Shown piece after piece: positions 14,160-22,578 of a DNA stretch of 64,000 nt (the first letter of the stretch is position 1; every line of letters begins with the position of its first letter). Made by a program: the position numbers and the translations under genes. Source of the stretch: Nostoc sp. RI_552 (lineage in GTDB: Bacteria > Cyanobacteriota > Cyanobacteriia > Cyanobacteriales > Nostocaceae); NCBI GenBank assembly GCA_016124525.1, contig WGNO01000020.1, forward strand, positions 1-64,000, read 5' to 3'. The notes under the pieces are model-generated. The model made no database searches, was not told the origin of the DNA, and saw only the letters and a program-made list of their open reading frames with translations.

Positions 14160-14744
14160 ATGCTCGGTAAGGAAAATCTCATTGATGCGATCGCTGGGAC
14201 AAATCGCGGGTTACTGGCGAGTGAGTCACAAAAACGCTCTATTTTGGCGGCTATGGCTAATTTGGAAGACTTAAATCCTACGCCCCGCCCTTTAGACGGA
14301 AGCAGTTTGCTTGATGGCGATTGGCGCTTAATATACACAACTAGCAAAGCTTTGTTAAACCTAGATCGCATACCTTTATGTAAACTTGGTCAAATTTATC
14401 AATGTATCCGGGTGAAGACTAAAAGGATTTATAACATAGCGGAGATTTATGGCTTACCTTATTTAGAAGGGTTGGTTAGTGTGGCTGCGAAATTTGAACC
14501 TGTTTCGGAGCGACGTGTGGAAGTGAAATTTCAGCGTTCAATTGTTGGTTTAAAACGTTTAATAGACTACCGTTGTCCCGGTGACCTTATCCAACAAATT
14601 GAAGCTGGCAAAAAATTTACTGCTTTTGATACTCTATTAGACAGTGATGGGCAGCAAGGCTGGTTGGATATTACTTATATAGATAGCGATTTGCGAATTG
14701 GCAGGGGTAACGAGGGTAGTGTGTTTGTTTTGAGTAAGGCATAA
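14160..14744 (+). CDS. PAP/fibrillin family protein
   Basis: Plastid-lipid-associated/fibrillin family, a lipocalin-like protein linked to thylakoids and plastoglobules. I prefer the ATG at 14160, which follows GAGGTAGGGACG, over the earlier TTG at 14136; this gives 194 residues. Motifs: LLDGDWRLIYTTSKALLNLD, YNIAEIYGLPYLEGLVSVAA and the C-terminal WLDITYIDSDLRIGRGNEGS. The cyanobacterial members are thought to help protect photosystems in strong light. Full length. Confidence 0.85.
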   Translation: MLGKENLIDAIAGTNRGLLASESQKRSILAAMANLEDLNPTPRPLDGSSLLDGDWRLIYTTSKALLNLDRIPLCKLGQIYQCIRVKTKRIYNIAEIYGLPYLEGLVSVAAKFEPVSERRVEVKFQRSIVGLKRLIDYRCPGDLIQQIEAGKKFTAFDTLLDSDGQQGWLDITYIDSDLRIGRGNEGSVFVLSKA

Positions 14745-14862
14745 GTTTTTTTTAATTTTGTGTATTTGCGAATGACATTAAGCGATCGTCATGTTTTTGT
14801 CAAGTATGGTCTGACACCTAGTGAAGTTGACTTTGGTGATTACAGTATTTAGTTTGGCTAAG

Positions 14863-15263
14863 ATGGCAAGCGGTTTGAGATATGAAAGAAATGGTGTTTC
14901 AGATTTAAAAGTACATTTGGTCTGTGTTAATAAGTACAGAACAAAGATTTTTACCGATGAAAGTCTTGAAGTAATCTACAAATCATTTATGGAACTGGGG
15001 AAAAAGATGGATTCTCAATTACTTGAGTTTAATGGAGAACTAGACTGCATCCAGGTATTGATTGAGTTTCCGCCTAAACTTTGAATATCTCAAATTGTTA
15101 ACCCACTAAAAGGTCTATCCAGTCGTAGATATGGTCAAGCTGGATATCCAAAACCCTATGGAAAGGAAGCTTTATGGAATTTAGTTACTTTGTATCTTAT
15201 GTTGGGGGTGCGCCTCTCGAAGTGCTGAAAAAACACATCCACAATCAAGAAGGGCTGTCCTAG
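14863..15263 (+). pseudogene. tnpA (pseudo): IS200/IS605 TnpA transposase remnant
   Basis: ATG at 14863 opens GLRYERNGVSDLKVHLVCVN, then EFNGELDCIQVLIEFPPKL. A TGA at 15082 interrupts the frame, which resumes ISQIVNPLKGLSSRRYG. After a one-base shift near 15180 it continues SYFVSYVGGAPLEVLKKHI and stops at 15261. This is a Y1/HUH TnpA. The HUH histidines (normally HVH) are replaced by CIQ, so it is catalytically dead as well as broken. It sits between the fibrillin gene and psaE. Confidence 0.85.
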
Positions 15264-15394
15264 AAAGACGGGGTTTTCAAACCAATTTTTGGATAAATAA
15301 CTTAACAAAGCTTCTAGCGGATACCTTGACGATGTACAGTGAAATCAATTAGCCCTATATAATCCGACATTGATCATTAAAAGGGAAGATAATT

Positions 15395-15607
15395 ATGGTT
15401 CAACGTGGTTCTAAGGTACGTATTCTTCGCCCGGAGTCCTATTGGTTTCAGGATGTAGGCACTGTGGCTTCTGTAGACCAAAGCGGCATTAAATACCCAG
15501 TAATTGTCCGGTTTGATAAGGTCAATTACTCGGGTATCAACACTAATAACTTTGCCCCCGATGAATTGGTTGAGGTAGCACCACCACCAGCTAAGCCGAA
15601 AAAATAA
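15395..15607 (+). CDS. psaE: Photosystem I subunit IV (PsaE)
   Basis: A 70-residue stromal/cytoplasmic PSI subunit with the SH3-like fold that supports ferredoxin docking and cyclic flow. The sequence matches over its whole length: [38 protein letters not shown] and the Pro/Lys-rich end. AAGGGAAGA precedes the ATG. An upstream TATAAT-like box lies near 15357. Monocistronic; the dead IS200 lies immediately upstream, so its promoter region may have been altered. Confidence 0.96.
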   Translation: MVQRGSKVRILRPESYWFQDVGTVASVDQSGIKYPVIVRFDKVNYSGINTNNFAPDELVEVAPPPAKPKK

Positions 15608-15811
15608 GCGGCAAAGTTAAGAAGGGGGATACAGTGGTAATTAGTTGTTGAGGATGTATACCCCTTGGTAGCTGTTAGAGGTCAGGATTAATGACTTTGA
15701 ATCAACCACATCTATGCAGGATATGGTTGATTCAAGACTCAGGGGTAATGACTTTGCCTGGCTGATTGTTTTGATGGTACTATATGAAGCTTGTTTGTTT
15801 GGTTAGCTTAA

Positions 15812-16654
15812 ATGCCCGAACTGCCTGAAGTGGAAACAGTCCGCAGGGGTCTGAATCAATTGACTCTCCATAAGAAAATTATGGGTGGAGATGTGTTGTT
15901 CAGTCCCACTATCGCTTACCCGTTTTCTGTTAATAAGTTTATTCTGGATATTACAGGAAGTGCTATCGCTGGTTGGCATCGTCGGGGTAAATATCTCTTG
16001 GCTGAACTGATTCTATCACCCCAGAGTCAGTGGCTTGGTGTTCATTTGCGAATGACGGGACAATTACTGTGGGTACATCAGGATGAACCATTGCAGAAAC
16101 ACACCAGGGTGAGATTATATTTCGAGGATCAGCAGGAGTTACGGTTTGTTGACCAGCGCAAGTTCGGACAAATGTGGTGTGTTGCCTCTGGTGTAGCAGT
16201 AGAAAGTACTATTAAGGGTTTAGCAAAATTGGGAGTAGATCCTTTTTCGCCTCTATTGACTGTTGAGTATTTGGCGAGTAGACTGCAAAAGTCCCGTCGT
16301 TGTGTTAAAACTGCGTTACTGGATCAGTCAATAATTGCCGGATTGGGTAACATTTATGCTGATGAGGCTTTATTTAAAAGTGGTATTTTACCAACTACTG
16401 TCTGTGCAGATTTACAGGACGAACAAATTGAGGTGTTAAGAACAGCGATTGTTGAGGTTTTATGTGCTGGTATTGCTGCTGGTGGCACAACTTTCAGTAA
16501 TTTTCTGAATGTAAAAGGTATAAACGGCAATTATGGCGCCGAGGCTTGGGTTTATCACCGTAGTGGTCAAGTTTGTAAAGTTTGCGGTAATTTAATTCAA
16601 CGTACCAAATTAGCAGGGCGTTCTAGTTATTTTTGTTCTCAGTGCCAGAATTAG
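15812..16654 (+). CDS. mutM: Formamidopyrimidine-DNA glycosylase
   Basis: Base-excision repair enzyme removing 8-oxoguanine and Fapy lesions. The N-terminus is PELPEVETVRRGL, with the catalytic Pro after Met removal and the general acid Glu. The helix-two-turn-helix region contains LDQSIIAGLGNIYADEALF, and the C-terminal zinc finger has four cysteines (CKVCG...FCSQCQ). 280 residues, full length. Confidence 0.96.
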   Translation: MPELPEVETVRRGLNQLTLHKKIMGGDVLFSPTIAYPFSVNKFILDITGSAIAGWHRRGKYLLAELILSPQSQWLGVHLRMTGQLLWVHQDEPLQKHTRVRLYFEDQQELRFVDQRKFGQMWCVASGVAVESTIKGLAKLGVDPFSPLLTVEYLASRLQKSRRCVKTALLDQSIIAGLGNIYADEALFKSGILPTTVCADLQDEQIEVLRTAIVEVLCAGIAAGGTTFSNFLNVKGINGNYGAEAWVYHRSGQVCKVCGNLIQRTKLAGRSSYFCSQCQN

Positions 16655-16841
16655 TTGTGGGTGATTGTTGACAAATGATTTATTTTTTGATGCGATTATA
16701 CACACAAAAGGCCACAGTAACTTTCATGTGAGTAGGTAAAAAGACGGCCAATATGCCCATTCCACGGAAGTTTTATGATTATCTGTATTTCGGATTTCTG
16801 TAATGTGCTATGTGTTGTTATATACTGATAAATTTTGTTGG

Positions 16842-16877
16842 AAACCGCTTACAATGACGTGGGCGGTTTTGTTTTTT
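16842..16877 (+). terminator. Hairpin with T-run upstream of ndhO
   Basis: AAACCGC at 16842-16848 pairs with GCGGTTT at 16863-16869, followed by TGTTTTTT. It lies about 190 bp after mutM. The rest of the 16655-16958 gap shows nothing else I can name. Confidence 0.6.
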
Positions 16878-16958
16878 GACTAAAGAAATTGGGCTTTTAC
16901 CTGTTAGGGCAAGATAAAATCATCAATATGAGCGGTTACTAATTTATGAGGAGAGGTT

Positions 16959-17174
16959 ATGACTGTGAAAAAGGGAGATATCGTTCGCGCTATTCGCGAA
17001 AAGTTGGAAAATAGTTTGGAAGCTAAAGCTAGTGACCCTCGCTTCCCTAGTTATTTGTTTGATAGTGAAGGAGAAATTGTAGATACTAGAGGTGATTACG
17101 CTTTGGTCAAGTTTGGCAAAGTACCTACACCTAACATTTGGTTGAGGTTGGAACAGTTGGAAGAGTTTAAATAA
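16959..17174 (+). CDS. ndhO: NAD(P)H-quinone oxidoreductase subunit O
   Basis: A 71-residue peripheral subunit of the cyanobacterial NDH-1 complex (photosynthetic complex I) at the thylakoid. The full-length match includes [40 protein letters not shown] and [25 protein letters not shown] gives a strong ribosome site before the ATG. Followed by mdh after about 87 bp. Confidence 0.95.
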   Translation: MTVKKGDIVRAIREKLENSLEAKASDPRFPSYLFDSEGEIVDTRGDYALVKFGKVPTPNIWLRLEQLEEFK

Positions 17175-17260
17175 CAGATGAGTTAACATTACCCTCCGCA
17201 TAGCAAGTGTAAATCTTGGTTACAAGTAGGGAGGGTAAAAATCTTAGTTACAAAAAAATT

Positions 17261-18238
17261 ATGTCTTATTCGCCTTCTTCTTTGGTTCTGTGTAAATCAC
17301 CGCGTGTAACTATTGTGGGCGCTGGTAGGGTTGGTAGCACTTTAGCCCAACGCGTCGCAGAAAAAAATTTGGCTGATGTGGTGTTGTTGGATATTGTAGA
17401 GGGAATGCCTCAAGGTTTGGCTTTAGATTTGCTAGAAGCGAGGGGACTTGAACTACATCATCGTCAAATTATTGGTACGAATAATTATGCTGATACCTGT
17501 GATTCCCAAATTGTAGTCATTACTGCGGGAGTTCCTCGTAAACCAGGAATGAGTCGGGATGATTTACTTAAGACGAATGCTAAAATCGTGGTTGATGCTG
17601 CCAAGAACGCGATCGCTTTTTCTCCGAATGCTATTTTGATCATTGTGACTAATCCTTTGGATGTGATGACTTATTTAGCTTGGCAAGCAACGGGTTTACC
17701 ACGTTACCGCATTATGGGTATGGCTGGGGTGTTAGACTCAGCTAGGTTTGAAACTTTTATTGCTTTAGAATTAGGGGTGTTACCTGCTGATGTTCAGGCG
17801 GTGGTATTGGGTAGCCACGGTGATTTAATGGTTCCTTTGTCTCGTTATGCAACAGTTAACGGTATTCCAATTACGGAATTATTGGATAGGGAAACAATTG
17901 GGCGTTTGGTTGAGAGAACTCGCAACGGTGGCGGGGAAATTGTGGAATTGATGCAGACTGGTGGGGCTTTTTTTGCTCCTGCTTCTGCAATAAGTGTGAT
18001 GGTGGAATCAATTTTATTAAATCAGTCGCGGTTGTTGGCTGTAGCGACCTATTTACAAGGTGAATACGGTTTAAATGATATTGTGATTGGTGTTCCTTGT
18101 CGTTTGGGTTGCGCTGGAATTGAGAATATTGTGGAATTGCATCTCACGGATGAGGAAGCGGAAGCTTTGCAAAGTTCGGCGCAGTGGGTGCGGGATAATA
18201 TTACTCAGGCTCAGGAAATTTTAGCTATGAAACCTTAA
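17261..18238 (+). CDS. mdh: Malate dehydrogenase
   Basis: Interconverts malate and oxaloacetate with NAD. Starting at the ATG 17261 gives 325 residues. A TTG at 17216 is less likely because it falls in an imperfect direct repeat (AAATCTTGGTTACAA / AAATCTTAGTTACAA). Motifs: TIVGAGRVGSTLAQRV (NAD-binding), VPRKPGMSRDDLLKTNA, VTNPLDVMTYLAW, substrate Arg in RIMGMAGVLDSARFE, and the catalytic His in LGSHGDLMVPL. LDH-like MDH type. Confidence 0.92.
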   Translation: MSYSPSSLVLCKSPRVTIVGAGRVGSTLAQRVAEKNLADVVLLDIVEGMPQGLALDLLEARGLELHHRQIIGTNNYADTCDSQIVVITAGVPRKPGMSRDDLLKTNAKIVVDAAKNAIAFSPNAILIIVTNPLDVMTYLAWQATGLPRYRIMGMAGVLDSARFETFIALELGVLPADVQAVVLGSHGDLMVPLSRYATVNGIPITELLDRETIGRLVERTRNGGGEIVELMQTGGAFFAPASAISVMVESILLNQSRLLAVATYLQGEYGLNDIVIGVPCRLGCAGIENIVELHLTDEEAEALQSSAQWVRDNITQAQEILAMKP

Positions 18239-18628
18239 TTTGCTGAGATTGTCTTTTGACAACTGTTTAAGCTAGGCGGGTTAGTCACTTTATAGGGCTT
18301 TTTAGTTTGAAATAACATCCCGAAAATCCTTTAATCTTGGACATTGTGATTCTAACTAATAAGTGTGAGGGTAAAACATCAACTATTTCTGCTTAATGGC
18401 ACTAATTAAAATTACTAAAATATTTTTCACACCTTTGATAGAATACTCACTTAAATCAATGTAAACGAGTTTATCCTCTAACTTCAAAACCCTCTAAATA
18501 TTACCAATGGTCACAGCACGATAAATAGTCCTAATATTATTTTCTTTATCGGCGAAATTTATTACAAGTAAACCAAGTAGCATATTTCTGGCTATATTTG
18601 CCAGTACATTTAGCCGTTGTCATTTTTT
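18239..18628 (-). pseudogene. Possible decayed reading frame downstream of the DUF7680-like gene
   Basis: On the minus strand one frame reads LNVLANIARNMLLGLLVINF, ADKENNIRTIYRAVTIGNI, a stop, then RVLKLEDKLVYIDLSEYSI and KGVKNILVILISAIKQK before a second stop. This coding-like stretch spans about 18390-18617 with one internal TAG. I do not recognise the family. A separate frame has a good ribosome site (GGAGGT then ATG at 18622) but runs only 25 codons. The remainder of the gap is AT-rich with no other signal. Confidence 0.35.
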
Positions 18629-19057
18629 TTAACCTCCTAATAATATCCTAATTGCTTTTAAGGTCTGACTTCGTTTGCCATTAATAATCTTAGCAAACCA
18701 ATAATGGGATTCTTCATAACTCATAGCTTTTATTCCTTGGGCAATATTAGCAATTCTTTCTGGTTTAGAAATTGGTTGCAATGTCTGAAATAACAAGGCT
18801 AAATTTATACCTGTTTCCTCAGTTAAAATATAAGGACTTTGGCGATTATGAGTTAATGTTTTTGGGTCATAATTATTGGCCTTCAAACAATCATAAATCT
18901 CCTGTTTTACCTGAATTAAAATGTTACCCTTTAACCTGCCAACACGCTTGGCAGGAGGACGCTTTTTTTCTCCAGCTTTTTTGTAGGCACACTGGTACAA
19001 TTCAAGGGCAAAGTTATTGTTGTCTGTGGGAACGACTCGCAGTTGAAATTCTTGCAT
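18629..19057 (-). CDS. DUF7680-like protein
   Basis: A 142-residue soluble protein. The C-terminal block (LALLFQTLQPISKPERIANI, YEESHYWFAKI, RSQTLKAIRILLGG) resembles the DUF7680 family as I recall it, which tends to lie near helicase or Hsp70-type genes. No such partner is present here, and the function is unknown. It is isolated between mdh and a long non-coding stretch, facing away from the ATPase-nuclease operon. It may be a leftover of a larger locus. Confidence 0.5.
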   Translation of the reverse strand: MQEFQLRVVPTDNNNFALELYQCAYKKAGEKKRPPAKRVGRLKGNILIQVKQEIYDCLKANNYDPKTLTHNRQSPYILTEETGINLALLFQTLQPISKPERIANIAQGIKAMSYEESHYWFAKIINGKRSQTLKAIRILLGG

Positions 19058-19901
19058 TTTTAGTAAGTCACTTTAGCCGTTAAATTCAGCTGATTGGGTT
19101 ACGATTAATGGTATTTTTGATGGTACTGATTTCTGCACCCTTTGGTTGTATTGGAGATGAAAATTTAAATACTAACTATTTCAATAGTAACTTCAGTGAC
19201 ACATCAGCTTTTACTCCAGTAATAAGAAAATATTAGGAAAAGTAAAGACGGTCCCTAAAACGTCGGGTGTAGCTAGAAGAAATTATATTGAGCAAAAGTT
19301 TGTTAAAAAAAGTAAATTTATAATTATTCCCTTGACTAGTTATAAGAATGCTCTTCTATTTAAAAAATAGGGTAAATATTAAAATTTTAAAAAATTAGCT
19401 CTCTAAAATGACTACGGAATAAAGTTGCTAACTGTCAATTTAGGTAGTCTCGCCCAACTGTACCTTTAAAACCAAATACAGCAATACCAAATGCAGCAAT
19501 GGTTTCCAATGGGTAGGGTCACATACTCCCTATTCCCACCAAGAAGACAAAAACTGTTAGCAACTCCTTAAAAAGTCCTTGTTATATCGATCCGTTAAGT
19601 CACATACCCCCTATTCCCCGCAATGGAATTAAAACCCAGAGTTTGTATCTAAGGAAAAGTATCTGAACTATCCTCTGGATGAATCGGGGGGGCCAATTTA
19701 CAGCGTAAGTTTCGTTTACCCTAAGAGGTTGTGAATCGAGGGGAGCTATTGGATTACTGGATATGCACTCTATTCCACTGTTAGTAATGGCAGAGTTTGA
19801 ATTAAATCAATGCCAACCGTACCATCATTGATGATGTTCTATAGATTTTTTTACCTAAGATATATTATGATAGCAATTATTAGTTAAATAGGACACACAG
19901 T
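19058..19901. other. 844-bp AT-rich non-coding stretch upstream of the three-gene operon
   Basis: No coding frame can be supported. Visible features are a twice-repeated TCACATACYCCCTATTCCC motif (about 19520 and 19599), GTTGCTAAC at 19421 with its complement GTTAGCAAC at 19556, and a run of G at 19687. It looks like a worn junction of transferred DNA plus the promoter region of the 19902 operon. Confidence 0.5.
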
Positions 19902-20570
19902 ATGAATGCGGGGAAAAATGTTTTACAGGACACCCAAGATCAAACTCGCTTGCTGTTAGCTTTGTGGGGTTTAGGAGGAGCAAAGCAGGAGGTTAAGAAA
20001 GGTCAACTAACTAAGCGGGTTATATCTAAAGGTAAGAAGGTAGCAGACTATAAGCATATATTTGAAGAGTTAGAGAAACAAGGGGCGATCACTATTTCTA
20101 AAACCGGATACTTTCTTACTTCTCCGAAGGGTTTAGAGGTGTTGGGTGAAGGTTTGAGGAGTGGGGATTTTCAGTTTGAAGGGACTATTGTTGGTACTTG
20201 GGTAGCAAATGCCTTGCTGCAATGGATTAGTCAGATAGACCCAAGGGTTGGTATATCTGGACCAGTGAATCTGGTGAAGGGTGTGAATATTACTTCCTAT
20301 GAAGACTTTAAGGCTGTGGTGTTGGCAGTTTACGATAAGTTGAATCAGGACTACAACTTAGATGATTTAGTTCCTATTTACAGAATTAGGAGAAAAATAG
20401 GAGAGCAAGTAAGTCGTGAGAGCTTTAATACATGGTTGATAGAAATGCAGGCTGATGACATTTTGCAACTAATTACAGGAGAAATACCAGATTTCACTTT
20501 TGATAAACGTGAAGATTCAATCTCCATAGCAGGTACACAACTCCGCTCCTACGCCAAACGCTTGATTTAA
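19902..20570 (+). CDS. Winged-helix protein, first gene of the ATPase-nuclease cassette
   Basis: 222 residues, no membrane segment. The N-terminal half contains a winged-helix-like unit: YKHIFEELEKQGAITISKTG, then YFLTSPKGLEVLGEGL. The C-terminal half (about 150-222) has a second helical block with YRIRRKIGEQVSRESFNTWL, ADDILQLITGE and a final beta-hairpin, consistent with a second winged helix. I infer a DNA-binding or specificity subunit for the ATPase encoded 48 bp downstream. I do not recognise a named family. Codon use is AT-rich, like the other two genes of the operon. Confidence 0.65.
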   Translation: MNAGKNVLQDTQDQTRLLLALWGLGGAKQEVKKGQLTKRVISKGKKVADYKHIFEELEKQGAITISKTGYFLTSPKGLEVLGEGLRSGDFQFEGTIVGTWVANALLQWISQIDPRVGISGPVNLVKGVNITSYEDFKAVVLAVYDKLNQDYNLDDLVPIYRIRRKIGEQVSRESFNTWLIEMQADDILQLITGEIPDFTFDKREDSISIAGTQLRSYAKRLI

Positions 20571-20618
20571 TCAAATTTCTTATACATTTTGTAGTTCCTC
20601 CCACAAGATCCAATTACC

Positions 20619-22562
20619 ATGACAAATACCCCTATCTCTTCTATGGAAGCGGTTAACGCTGCTATTAACAATCATAATCCTTTTACCAATGCTGGTATCG
20701 TTAAAGAACAGGATGTTTGGGGAAAAAGATTACGGGATATACCAACTTTAAATGTCCATGCTTCTAATAAAGTTTTTGAGGCAATTGAATTTGTACGTAA
20801 CAATGAATCTAGCCAAGACAAAATAACTTCAATTACCATAACGGCGCAACAAGGGGTCGGTAAAACTCATCTTCTCAGTCGCATTCGTCATCAATTGGAA
20901 AAAAAGGGTGGTGCTTTATTTGTTTATTCAGGAGGTAACAATTATACGGACTTAAATCTAGTTAAGTACCAATTTCAACAAACGTTAGTACATAGTCTAA
21001 AGCAAACAGGCAGCCAAGCAGTAATGCAGTGGCAGGAAGTAGCTGCAGCTATGGTAAATGAGGTTAAACCTGACAATTTTTCCACTCCAGCAGAGTTAGT
21101 CAAAAAATTTGACCAAGCATATAAAAACAGTTTGTCGAAAAATAAAAATTTAATGAATGTTTTGCAAACACAAGTTATCAAACATAAACCCTATGCAGAT
21201 CCTTATATCCTGAGGGCTATTTTATGGACACTTTCAGAAACTCAAGCACCTTTTGCAACTCAGTGGTTATCTGGTGAAGAATTAGCTCAATTGAATGCTG
21301 ATGAGTTAGGATTACCCAATCCCAGCAAAGCAAATCAAGATAGAGAAGCTGAAGCGCTCAAAAATATTCAGCAAATTTTAAATTTGGTTAGTTTTTACAA
21401 CCCGGTTGTTATTTGTTTTGATGAAATAGATGTTAAAAACAACTGTACTGAAGATGGGTTACCGACCGAAAGCGTAATTGCTAATTTGGTTAAAATTCTT
21501 CATGATACTCTTGAAAATTCTGAACTAAGTCAAGGTATTGTTTTTCTCACAGTAATGCTGCCTGAGACATGGAAAGAGAAGGTAAATTCAATACCAGGTG
21601 GTACCCCTGATAGAGTTTCAAAATTTACTCAGAGGAAACCAATAGAATTAAAACATGTTAGCGGTGATTGTATGATTGAATTAGTTACTGTTTGGTTACG
21701 AGAGTTTTATGAGGCAAAAAATTTATTTCCTCCTCATTCATTGTACCCATTTACAGAAAGTCAATTGAGAGAATACGGCAAAGGTAAACCAACTGTAAGA
21801 GAAGCTTTGCAATGGTGCGCTAATAATTTTAAAATTTATAAAGAACCACTACCATCTGATCCAATTGAAAGGTTTGAATTAGCATTCAGAAAAGAAAGTA
21901 ATATCAATTATGAAGATTATTTAGATAATGGGGATGTCATTGCTGACTGTTTATGTTTTGGCTTTGAAACCCTGAAAAATAAGACTATAGAAGCAGTAAT
22001 GATTGAAGAGATTATTAGGGATGTTAAGCCTAAGTCACAGAACAAAGATTTTATCAACTTTAAGATTATTGGTAATGAAAATGGAAGAACAGTAAAAATT
22101 GGCGTGGCTGTAATCCAGGGTTCTCAATTTACATTATGTGCTGGTTTAAGACGTTTAATTGATTATGAAACATTTGATCTAACTCGTGGTTGTTTAGTTC
22201 GCTCCCAAGGGAAGACAGAACAAATGAAAAAAAGTTCAGAAGCTTATAAATTGCTTGACGAACTCATTTCAAAGAAAGGAGGGGAACACGTAGATTTGAT
22301 AGAGGAACAAGTTCGCCCATTGGTGGCAATTTTATCTATTTTTAAAAACTGCTTAAATTATCAACTGACGGAGGTGGAGGTTCTTGATATCATTGCTCAA
22401 AATAAAATTACGGTTGATAATCTTTTATTGCGAGAGATTTTAAGTGATCCATCTGGTGATATGCCAGAGATTGATGATAGTGAAATTTTAGATGAATTAT
22501 TTAATCCTGTAAATATGATTGAAAAAGATGACTCAGATGATTTGAGCGATTTGTTTAATTGA
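20619..22562 (+). CDS. AAA+ (ORC/STAND-like) ATPase, second gene of the cassette
   Basis: 647 residues, soluble. Residues about 20-75 form an N-terminal segment beginning NPFTNAGIVKEQDVWGKRL. Walker A is TAQQGVGKTHLL (GVGKTH at about 79-84) and Walker B is VVICFDEID at about 263-272. A sensor-2-like helix, GKGKPTVREALQWCANNF, follows near residue 390. The C-terminal third is alpha-rich and ends in an acidic tail (DDSDDLSDLFN). The layout recalls initiator/motor ATPases that load onto DNA and recruit an effector. It lies 16 bp from the nuclease gene, so the two are surely co-translated. No exact family name can be given. Confidence 0.75.
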   Translation: MTNTPISSMEAVNAAINNHNPFTNAGIVKEQDVWGKRLRDIPTLNVHASNKVFEAIEFVRNNESSQDKITSITITAQQGVGKTHLLSRIRHQLEKKGGALFVYSGGNNYTDLNLVKYQFQQTLVHSLKQTGSQAVMQWQEVAAAMVNEVKPDNFSTPAELVKKFDQAYKNSLSKNKNLMNVLQTQVIKHKPYADPYILRAILWTLSETQAPFATQWLSGEELAQLNADELGLPNPSKANQDREAEALKNIQQILNLVSFYNPVVICFDEIDVKNNCTEDGLPTESVIANLVKILHDTLENSELSQGIVFLTVMLPETWKEKVNSIPGGTPDRVSKFTQRKPIELKHVSGDCMIELVTVWLREFYEAKNLFPPHSLYPFTESQLREYGKGKPTVREALQWCANNFKIYKEPLPSDPIERFELAFRKESNINYEDYLDNGDVIADCLCFGFETLKNKTIEAVMIEEIIRDVKPKSQNKDFINFKIIGNENGRTVKIGVAVIQGSQFTLCAGLRRLIDYETFDLTRGCLVRSQGKTEQMKKSSEAYKLLDELISKKGGEHVDLIEEQVRPLVAILSIFKNCLNYQLTEVEVLDIIAQNKITVDNLLLREILSDPSGDMPEIDDSEILDELFNPVNMIEKDDSDDLSDLFN

Positions 22563-22578
22563 TTTTCTTTACTTAATT

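Noticed and set aside
17216-17260. Extended start for malate dehydrogenase at TTG 17216
   Set aside because: The added residues fall in an imperfect direct repeat, are not conserved, and ATG 17261 gives the normal N-terminus.
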